Origin: Cynocephalus volans
Lineage: Eukaryota; Chordata; Mammalia; Dermoptera; Cynocephalidae
Assembly: GCF_027409185.1 (NCBI RefSeq)
Contig: NC_084470.1
Coordinates: 32,725,001 to 32,789,000, forward strand
DNA: 64,000 bases
Direction of reading: 5' to 3'
Part shown: positions 60,101-64,000 of the stretch, in pieces
Position numbering within the stretch: the stretch's first letter is position 1
How the letters are laid out: the number at the start of each line of letters is the position of its first letter
The notes under the pieces: generated by a model
What the model was told of the DNA's origin: nothing
The model's database searches: none
Seen by the model: only the letters and a program-made list of their open reading frames with translations
Made by a program: the position numbers and the translations under genes

Positions 60101-63100
60101 GATGGAATATGGCATCCAAGTGGGTGGAAACAGTGGCAGTTTGAATGGGAGGGTAGAGAGAGACATTATCAGTACTGGGAACATGTTAGGGAGTGTGGGG
60201 AACCAGCAGAGATTGGCCATGAAAGAAGAGAACGGCAGACTCCAGACAGTGGAGCAATGAGGGGAGGAAACAAGCCCCAGCTATGAAAGTGAATATGGTG
60301 TTTGAGGGCAGTGGGGGAGAAACAGTAAAGAAATAAGAAAGAAGGAGCAAGGGGGAGGGGGTGTTGTGCTGCGGTGAAGGGTTGCTCTTGCTTCTAGCTA
60401 ATGAAGACAGAGTTCATGAATCATGCACAATCCATGGGCTTTCTCAGGACATGTATCAGAGTTGAATTCTCAATCCTCCGTGATATCAAGACTCTACCTA
60501 GTACGAACATATTGACAATTAAGTTGTATTTTAAAGCATTATAAACATTTAGTGCCTTATAGGCATCTAATGCCTATAGGATAATCCTAGTAATACTCTT
60601 CTATTAGACAAGACCACTTAATAATAGTAATATCTAATAGTTATGAACACTTACTATATTATAGGCACTATGGTAAGCATTTTCCATGCACTCAAATAAT
60701 CCTCACAATATTAGTATATCCATTTAGGAGATAAGAATAAATGATTATTAAAAAAAAAAAAAAGAAGAAGAATAGAAAGTGATCAGATAAGTAAAATGCC
60801 CAAGTTCTAAAAGATAAATAATAGATGAGCTAAGATTTGAACCTGATCTATCTGATATAAATATTTGCACTTGACCTTCACCCAGTATTCTTCATATAAA
60901 ACTAAGCACTTAGAATAAGCCTGACATTTGAATAAGAACATGTAATTTTAAACCTTAAACCACTAAAACAAAATAAAACTATAAAACATTTCATCTTTCT
61001 TATCTGCTTTTTCATTTTAATGATACATGATATTTCTATACTTTATATACAAAATGCGTTAAGTACATGAGTTCCCAGCAATCAGGGTTTGTGACCTTAT
61101 GAATAATAAGTTATCATTTATCAATCATCTGTCATAGGCCAGGCATCTAACTTTGTGCACATTACCTCCTTTATTCCTCTTCAGAAATCTGAGGGTTCCA
61201 TACCCTCAGGCCCATTTTGTATTGGTCAACACTTACCTACATAATAATCATTGTGAGAAACAACATACAAATCATGTCCTTCCTTTCCTTCTTTAAACAC
61301 TTCTTCATAGGATTTTGGTGGATTCACCACATCTGTAGCAGAGAATTCTGAAGGAAGAGCAAATAAAATCAGCTTTAAGCTATTTTTTCATGAATTTATA
61401 ATGTATTTAAATTGACTAGAACAAATGATAAATGAGGTATGCTGACTGCATAAGCTACATAGACATCCTGGGAGATCATAAAGCCAAGATAAATGAAGAT
61501 TTATCAAGAAAGACAAGACATGATCTAGGTTTCATTGTGCTAGGGAACCCCACTTGACTTGGCTTACTCCCTAGAATTCTGAAGAATATTAGCACTCTGT
61601 ATCAGTTAACTATTTAGGTTGTCCTGAGTCATCTTCCAAGCCCAGTTAAATTCCCAACCTAAGAATCTCTGGACAATTTTGATTTTAGTTTGCTCCAGAC
61701 TTCTCAAGACAATCTAAGCACAATGAATCACAAACCCTGATGCCTTGCGGGGTAGCCACGGTGCAAATTTTAGCAGCTGTAGACTGAAGCACACACCCTG
61801 ACTCTGCTTTGATTTGAATCTTCATCCTCAGTGTAGCCAGAGGTACCAGGGAAATCATTGGAATCAGAAAAAAAATTCTCCTTCCTCCTGGTCCCAAACC
61901 TAGATGAAATGTTTGTTTAATAGCTGCTTTCCCATGACTGGTGGTCCCCAGTTTTGCATATAGTAAATTATTTGTTTTCATTATTTTATGTAATAATTTT
62001 TAAATGCAATTCCATTTACAATTTTATTCTTTGCTTTCAACCTAACAATATAGATTAAGATGTTTTCTTGGGCTGGCAGTTTAGCTCAGTTAGCTAGAAA
62101 TCAGCCCTACAACACCATGGTTACAGGTTCGGATCCCTGTATCAGCCAGCCACAAAAAAAAAAAAGTATTCTTTCTGCCAAAAATTGAGATTTGTAAACT
62201 AATAGTTACTACCAGAAGGTGATCCCACTCAAAATAATCCTGTAAAGCAGTACTTCTTTTTGATATATGAACCATTACACCTATGAATACATATACAAAC
62301 CAGTTTTAAAACATAGTCTTTCTTTTATATATTTAAAGGAGGTATACCTAGAGAGTACTTTTCACATTAAATGGACTAATCCTAGATATAAGTTATGATA
62401 TAATTACTGTAATGTCATGCCTACTGACAGTTCGCATAAATAGGATTTCTTAATCCTATTAAAAACAAAAAAAAAGATATTTTATCTGTTCTGAAATATA
62501 TTTCTTCATGTTTCAAACTTTTTAAAATTTTAACTTTAGATACAATGCAATAAGGTACAACTGCAGATTTTCTATTCCAAAACACAATTTATCTCCAGAA
62601 TGTATGTTACTACCTTAAAGAAAATAATCTAATGAGCCTTTTGGTGAATGAAGATAAGGCTCCTGGAGAAGAGCCTTGATGGGTACTGAAAGACAAAGAT
62701 AAAACTAAATTTCTCTGTGGATAAGGAAAGATGAAATTTGAGGTCATCTGTGGTAAGACACCCAGAGGAATGGGGTAAGAAACCTGAAAAGGATTGTAGG
62801 AGAGGAATGTGAGAAAGGTGTAAAGAAAGGCACTCAACAATGTGGTAGGAGGCTGAACCTTCAGAAGAAATAATAAGTTATTTGTTGAAAGATGTGCTCT
62901 ATTCCCTATCAAAATCAGAGAGAAAGTCAATTAACACTGTGCTCTATGTTTGATTAGTATGCAAGTACACATATCATGAATCTGCATGAATGGAATGCGG
63001 TATGCATTTACCAAACTAACTTTTCCCATGAAACTGTTTCACAAAGAGTTAAGAGTCATAAACACATCAGAAGCACTGGTGGAAATAAAACACACAAATG

Positions 63101-63898
63101 CATGTCCAGGGAGAAGGGACAGCAGCCCTCACAGCTGGCCCCAAGGCCAACTTTCTGAGTCTCTTTCTTGTCTTTACATCATGTCTACTATGCTCACTAC
63201 ATCTCCACTCCAAAACCTGACTTTTTACTGCTTAGGCACATAAACTCGGCAGATTTTGGTTCTGAGAGTAACTTTCTTGCTACAATCCCATCTTCTGTTC
63301 CTTTTTTTTCCCACACAATAAAATTAACTTTATTTTTGTCATATACAATTCCATGGATTTTAACATATGTACAGATTCATGAAACTACCACCACAGTCAG
63401 GATTCAGAAGAGTTCCATCACCCCAAAACCTCCACTTTTTACCTTCCTCCCAACCTACTGCTGATGCTATACCAACCTCCACTGACCAGAAAATACTCAG
63501 AAAATACTATAGCCAACCCAGCTCTTTTCAACTCCCCATGAAAGTGCTCACACCAGAACTCCTCCATATCAGCGCTTTCCTGTTGATTCCCACCTCCCAT
63601 TCTTAAATCATCATTTACACCATCACCAAACACCATACCAGTGGGATATTTAATACAATTTTTCAAGAACATTCATTTCACCATTCCCTCCACACCTTTT
63701 TTCTTTTTTTTTAGTACCTCTGATGACTGCTGTCCCAAATGTTGTATTGATTATATCCATTCCTTTAGGTAATCCTGGTGTTTGATCATGACATTTTCCT
63801 AATGGTGCCCATTGATTGCTAAAATATATAGATTCTTTTTTATCTTTAAGTTTCTGTTGAAATGTGGTAATAGGCTCTGGATTTATCAATGTGCTCAC
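30804..63898 (-). CDS. EFHB: EFHB (CFAP21), 3' ten coding exons
   Basis: EF-hand domain family member B is a ciliary protein known as a microtubule inner protein of axonemal doublets, and reported to bind STIM1 in store-operated calcium entry. Ten coding exons are seen: 63898-63718, 61347-61237, 56612-56483, 50719-50636, 50051-49984, 46586-46432, 38299-38092, 35287-35075, 33758-33577 and 30977-30804. They sum to 1506 nt, i.e. 501 residues plus TGA. Every junction has AG/GT and every phase matches, with no stop or frame shift, so the gene looks functional. The human protein is about 830 residues, so roughly the first 330 lie beyond 64000. Two EF-hands fall in the middle; the C-terminal part ([23 protein letters not shown]) is family-specific. 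Confidence 0.93.
31091..31190. repeat. (GT)n-rich microsatellite in EFHB intron
   Basis: Pure GT run at about 31091-31128, then imperfect GTGTTTATGT and ATATGT units to about 31190. Confidence 0.9.
32111..32256 (-). mobile_element. 5'-truncated L1 3'UTR insertion with 13-bp TSD
   Basis: Antisense L1 3' end of 146 bp with its poly(A) as T9 at the left. It is flanked by cacagagtgaact at 32098-32110 and 32257-32269 (perfect). The body (tattcatgagataaagagct, cctgtgtcccccatccaatt) matches the L1 3'UTR at 1600-1730. Confidence 0.9.
33577..33758 (-). CDS. EFHB: EFHB exon
   Basis: 182 nt coding [20 protein letters not shown]...[20 protein letters not shown]...FKTRSKEE. The acceptor is atgacccag and the donor gtatag. 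Ends in phase 0. Confidence 0.92.
33800..34075. mobile_element. Probable hAT-type non-autonomous DNA transposon
   Basis: ctacatgtggctactgagca, cttgaaatgtggctcgtttg and the AT-rich interior look like a common mammalian hAT (Charlie-group) element; the subfamily is not certain. Confidence 0.5.
34246..34664 (+). mobile_element. MLT1-like (MaLR) solo LTR
   Basis: Starts TGTTATGGGTTGAATTGTAT and ends CTAATGCA. It contains gggcccctaatccgatatga, ccttataaaaaggggaaatt, aacaccttgatctcagactt and tccagaactgtgagacaata, in the usual order of this LTR group. No internal sequence follows. Confidence 0.7.
35075..35287 (-). CDS. EFHB: EFHB exon
   Basis: 213 nt coding [20 protein letters not shown]...[20 protein letters not shown]...VVGAVPSV plus one base. 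Acidic and Ser/Thr-rich, probably a linker after the EF-hands. The donor is gtgagt. Confidence 0.9.
36800..37180 (+). mobile_element. Possible old L1M 3' fragment
   Basis: gtaaacaacctaaatttcaa and aaatcataatacaccaacag resemble the ORF2 end of very old L1M/L1ME elements; strongly decayed. Confidence 0.35.
37203..37300 (-). mobile_element. tRNA-type SINE (CYN-like), antisense
   Basis: T-rich head, then aaagatgaccagtaaggaga ... agtgagccacgggccagccc. This is the 'gtggctcactcgggaga' variant of the SINE. Confidence 0.8.
37341..37450 (+). mobile_element. tRNA-Ile SINE (CYN-like) with 10-bp TSD
   Basis: gggctggtcagctagcttgg ... ggttcagctcccagtaccag with an A-rich tail, flanked by aaaatggtat at 37328-37337 and 37451-37460. 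It lies about 40 bp from an antisense SINE, so the two could fold together in the EFHB transcript. Confidence 0.85.
38092..38299 (-). CDS. EFHB: EFHB exon with the EF-hands
   Basis: 208 nt. Begins [11 protein letters not shown], which completes EF-hand loop 1 ([12 protein letters not shown] across the junction). Then follows a second canonical loop [12 protein letters not shown], with Asp at 1, 3 and 5, Asn at 9 and Glu at 12. Both loops keep the residues needed for calcium binding. Ends [18 protein letters not shown] plus one base. Confidence 0.95.
39363..39462 (-). mobile_element. 100-bp L1 3' end insertion with 18-bp TSD
   Basis: Antisense L1 3'UTR sequence (catatttgtagggtacagcg, caacacatgcatatattgca) flanked by gaattctagataaattct at 39345-39362 and 39463-39480 (perfect). 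A very short 5'-truncated insertion. Confidence 0.85.
39915..41640 (+). mobile_element. Decayed ERV pol remnant (dUTPase-like, RNase H, integrase)
   Basis: 39915-40110 reads [20 protein letters not shown]...[18 protein letters not shown], similar to the GT.G.. and (D)SDY.G parts of retroviral dUTPases. 40745-41060, across frames, contains [10 protein letters not shown], then [19 protein letters not shown]-like RNase H sequence. 41290-41330 has an integrase-type [11 protein letters not shown] zinc-finger end, and 41390-41540 has decayed integrase core. No LTRs were recognised, and all frames are broken. Class I or II cannot be decided by eye. Confidence 0.5.
41641..42949. other. EFHB intron, AT-rich, unassigned
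   Basis: AT-rich sequence with short imperfect repeats (for example attggtttgtaggtatt beside tactggtttataggtattt at 42676-42716). Nothing else is recognised. Confidence 0.35.
42971..43100 (+). repeat. Two 65-bp L1 5'UTR monomers
   Basis: caatgc(t)c.(a)gagtcctaggcaggag occurs at 42971 and 43036 with a 65-bp period, each unit ending ggcaagagag(c)a. This indicates a tandem-monomer type of L1 promoter region. Confidence 0.7.
43755..43885 (-). mobile_element. Longer tRNA-type SINE (CYN-like dimer form) with TSD
   Basis: 131 bp antisense: T-rich head, accggtaaggggatcgcaac, a second tRNA-like part with gatccgaaccggcggcctcg, and ccgagtgagccatggggcca. Flanked by aaaaaagaa(c/t)ttta at 43741-43754 and 43886-43899. 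It interrupts L1 ORF1. Confidence 0.85.
44584..45135 (-). mobile_element. Old L1 ORF2 fragment, antisense
   Basis: ttcggtcttctctctttttc, tttaaagaatcaacttttgg, tgcatcctaaaattttgata and aatatacttttgattatttt are antisense ORF2 (RT-downstream) sequence. It is more diverged than the adjoining L1, so it is probably an independent older copy. Confidence 0.75.
45953..46133 (+). mobile_element. MER5A-like hAT element
   Basis: aatagtggctgtgaaacttg, tgtgcatcagaatcatctgg, gaatgtgcatttctgacaag and ccacactttgacaatcacta follow the MER5A order over about 180 bp. Confidence 0.8.
46141..46367 (+). mobile_element. hAT-type non-autonomous element
   Basis: aagtgtcagtaaacttctca at one end and catagtttgctaattcctg at the other form imperfect terminal inverted repeats. 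The interior (gagccaaatagtaaatattt, gcaggccatactgtctctgt) matches a common mammalian hAT (Charlie-group) family. Confidence 0.65.
46432..46586 (-). CDS. EFHB: EFHB exon
   Basis: 155 nt coding [20 protein letters not shown] then [13 protein letters not shown]...[10 protein letters not shown]. The helix AAFRHYDK is the start of EF-hand 1, whose calcium loop is split by the intron. The donor gttggt is weak after the GT. Confidence 0.92.
46600..49160. other. EFHB intron, mostly unassigned
   Basis: Apart from the SINE at 47701-47786 I see no named repeat or exon. 47820-47925 (ataaaggtcttcttctatga) is faintly LTR-like. 48180-48480 has a chance open frame without exon signals. Confidence 0.35.
47701..47786 (-). 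mobile_element. tRNA-type SINE (CYN-like), antisense
   Basis: T15 head, aagaccagtaaggggctctt ... gagcaatgggctggccc. Flanked by imperfect repeats tgcta(aa/gg)gataattt. Confidence 0.8.
49170..49312 (+). mobile_element. MER5-like fragment
   Basis: gtagtggttcttaaacttag, cctactgaatcagaatatct, gggtcccaggaacctgaata; decayed MER5-type hAT element. Confidence 0.5.
49497..49665 (+). mobile_element. MER5A-like fragment
   Basis: taattcagtagttctggaat, ggggcctgagactctgcatt, tctaagaagcagcagaggat; MER5A-like. Confidence 0.6.
49984..50051 (-). CDS. EFHB: EFHB exon (68 nt)
   Basis: Codes [20 protein letters not shown] then EYG, with one base in and one base out. The acceptor is tttatttgatag|c and the donor g|gtaaat. 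The open frame runs on upstream of the acceptor by chance, but the previous exon's phase (two bases, cc) fixes this start. Confidence 0.85.
50636..50719 (-). CDS. EFHB: EFHB exon (84 nt)
   Basis: Short exon coding [18 protein letters not shown] then [10 protein letters not shown]. The acceptor is attttgcag and the donor cc|gtgagt. It is needed to link LHELQM to IAETMNV. It was found by matching phase and the expected protein order, since it is too short to stand out as an open frame. Confidence 0.9.
51033..51132 (+). mobile_element. tRNA-Ile SINE (CYN-like)
   Basis: The clearest copy: gggctggctggttagctcag, ttggttagagcaccagcctg, taacaccaaggtcaagggtt, cagatcccctttcacggcca and an A13 tail. Flanking repeats ttaa(g/c)catca at 51023-51032 and 51133-51142. 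Confidence 0.92.
51513..51612 (+). mobile_element. tRNA-Ile SINE (CYN-like)
   Basis: ggggctgcctggttagctta ... ggtttggatccccatactgg, then an A-rich tail. Confidence 0.85.
51729..52246 (+). mobile_element. Second composite VNTR retroposon
   Basis: A 518-bp insertion flanked by taaatgt(c/t)gctt at 51717-51728 and 52247-52258. It starts with three to four GC-rich units of roughly 105 bp (ccaggctcccaagc at 51747 and 51859; agccatgtccccc at 51790 and 51988). Then come a C/T-rich tract (52098-52165), a short unique end (ctgctctgcaacaacatctt) and an AATAATAAATAAATAA tail. Its repeats do not resemble the 80-bp units at 16.8 kb. The A-rich tail plus target duplication indicate L1-mediated insertion. 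I do not recognise the source. Confidence 0.65.
52501..54504. other. EFHB intron, mostly unassigned
   Basis: Contains the truncated SINE at 53397 and a CA-rich run at 53061-53095. No exon is needed here, since the phases of the 56.5-kb and 50.6-kb exons join directly. Confidence 0.4.
53397..53460 (+). mobile_element. 5'-truncated tRNA-Ile SINE
   Basis: Only the 3' part: caccaaggtcaagggattgg, atccctgtaccagccagcca, then CAAACAAACAAA tail. Confidence 0.75.
54801..55300 (-). mobile_element. Tigger/pogo-like DNA transposon fragment
   Basis: ctgtggtttcagttacccaa, ggtcaactaccatctaaaat, tcttgcgctttagggacatt and ttaaaacttacgaattgttt match the order of Tigger-type (pogo) elements. It interrupts the MLT1-like LTR. 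Confidence 0.55.
55332..55432 (-). mobile_element. tRNA-Ile SINE (CYN-like), antisense
   Basis: tttttggtgggacc-type head, gtacagggatccctggcacc, ccttggtgttatcagcacca, ctaaccaactgagctaacca. Flanked by imperfect copies of c.taactttt. Confidence 0.85.
56483..56612 (-). CDS. EFHB: EFHB exon
   Basis: 130 nt coding [13 protein letters not shown]...[19 protein letters not shown]...LHELQ plus two bases. The acceptor is cccctacag and the donor gtaagt. The split codon with the next exon gives Met. Confidence 0.92.
56845..58000 (+). mobile_element. L1 ORF2 3' part
   Basis: Begins in [11 protein letters not shown] and continues [21 protein letters not shown]. 57119-57312 reads [20 protein letters not shown] and GPT. 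It then runs through tggataaaagacataaactg and actcctagaagaaaacatag to about 58000. No 3'UTR or poly(A) is seen, so it is truncated at both ends, with stops inside. Confidence 0.8.
58275..58366 (-). mobile_element. tRNA-type SINE (CYN-like) with 12-bp TSD
   Basis: T-rich head, aaagatgactggtaagggga, ttggtgttatcagcaccaca, gagccacgggctggccc. Flanked by ggaggtcttttt at 58263-58274 and 58367-58378. Confidence 0.88.
58826..58902. mobile_element. Palindromic mariner-type MITE
   Basis: An almost perfect inverted repeat: left arm cacttcaaaaattcgtggaa, right arm tttccacaaactttttgaag plus tacctgca, with a short centre. TA lies on both sides. The arms share ..ttcaaaaagttc.tgga with the mariner end at 588 and the fragment at 29130. 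Confidence 0.7.
59158..59245 (-). mobile_element. tRNA-Ile SINE (CYN-like), antisense
   Basis: ttttggctggcccgtaaagg, gattgaacctcggacattgg, aaatgagctaaccggccagc. Confidence 0.82.
59268..59312 (-). mobile_element. SINE 3' end fragment, antisense
   Basis: T19 run, then ctaagcagctggctggtgag and gggt; only the tail-proximal part of the SINE. Confidence 0.55.
59416..59499 (+). mobile_element. 5'-truncated tRNA-type SINE with 17-bp TSD
   Basis: cttgggagaagtggtactgg, caaggtcaagggttcagatc, cccttaccgaccagccacct and an A/T-rich end. Flanked by the perfect repeat taaagatagatggctca at 59399-59415 and 59500-59516. Confidence 0.9.
59648..59693 (-). mobile_element. SINE fragment, antisense
   Basis: gttttgttttttggtggctg, gcccttgaccttggtgttat: central part of the SINE joined to its tail end. 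Confidence 0.6.
60008..60360. repeat. Purine-rich (GA) stretch
   Basis: Strong strand bias: long GGAGGAAGAAAG and GGGGGAGGGGG runs on the + strand, hence a polypyrimidine tract on the EFHB-sense strand. No family recognised. Confidence 0.5.
60361..61236. other. EFHB intron, nothing recognised
   Basis: AT-rich sequence with an A14 run at 60751; no exon-like or repeat-like feature I can name. Confidence 0.4.
61237..61347 (-). CDS. EFHB: EFHB exon
   Basis: 111 nt coding [18 protein letters not shown]...VVSHNDYYV plus one base. The acceptor is cttccttcag and the donor g|gtaagt (consensus). Phases fit both neighbours. Confidence 0.9.
62070..62165 (+). mobile_element. tRNA-Ile SINE (CYN-like)
   Basis: gggctggcagtttagctcag, ttagctagaaatcagcccta, gttcggatccctgtatcagc and an A12 tail. 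Confidence 0.88.
63300..63480 (-). mobile_element. Probable old L1 3'UTR fragment, antisense
   Basis: atttttgtcatatacaattc, agattcatgaaactaccacc, aagagttccatcaccccaaa: resembles antisense 3'UTR of old L1M elements. It lies just upstream of the EFHB 63718 splice donor, on the intron side. Confidence 0.5.
63718..63898 (-). CDS. EFHB: EFHB exon (first in window)
   Basis: 181 nt beginning [17 protein letters not shown] and ending FGTAVIR plus one base. The acceptor is tttctttag and the donor g|gtacta. It enters in phase 0 and leaves one base, which joins the next exon to make Glu. Confidence 0.88.
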
Positions 63899-64000
63899 CT
63901 AAAGAAATCAAACAACACATAGATATTTCAATTAAAAAAGTATACATCTGAAAACTGAAACCCTAATCAATACCTGGGGAGAGGACAATATATTATTGTG

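Overview
This is mammalian nuclear DNA, most likely from a colugo (Dermoptera, Galeopterus-like). It is AT-rich, has GT-AG introns, and is full of L1 copies of several ages. At least sixteen copies or fragments of a short SINE derived from tRNA-Ile are scattered through it. That SINE type is the hallmark of the colugo 'CYN' family; the species call is an inference from this.

1-16.5 kb is a nested retrotransposon pile. An old L1 on the + strand (1-1345) carries a mariner fragment and a short L1 insertion with clear target duplications. A nearly full-length younger L1 on the - strand (1585-3163 plus 8967-about 12900) is split by a 5.8-kb class III (ERVL-type) endogenous retrovirus. The ERV is complete from LTR to LTR, with a 5-bp target duplication, a tRNA-Ser-type primer site, decayed gag-pro-pol and no env. 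Another old L1 (12950-16545) follows and is interrupted by an MLT1-like LTR.

16.7-18.1 kb holds the most unusual object: a 1.2-kb composite retroposon made of about eight 80-bp GC-rich tandem repeats, L1 5'UTR sequence, a scrap of L1 ORF2 and an L1 3' end with an A-rich tail. It is flanked by a 52-bp duplication. A second, unrelated-looking VNTR retroposon with a 12-bp target duplication lies at 51.7-52.2 kb. Together they suggest SVA-like, L1-mobilised composite elements in this lineage.

18-30 kb is intergenic: a repeat-poor stretch, a processed pseudogene of PUM3 (22.05-24.2 kb), further L1 pieces and unassigned sequence.

30.8-63.9 kb holds the only active protein gene recognised, EFHB (CFAP21), on the - strand. 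Ten consecutive coding exons, including the terminal one, give 501 residues plus stop with matching splice phases throughout. The N-terminal exons lie beyond 64000. The introns carry SINEs, L1 pieces, MER5-like and other DNA transposons, MLT1-like LTRs, a second very decayed ERV pol remnant (39.9-41.6 kb) and a 5' half of an L1 with tandem 5'UTR monomers (42.95-44.6 kb).

No rRNA gene, functional tRNA gene, CRISPR array or prokaryotic feature is present. All family names are from recognition by eye; none was checked by a database search.
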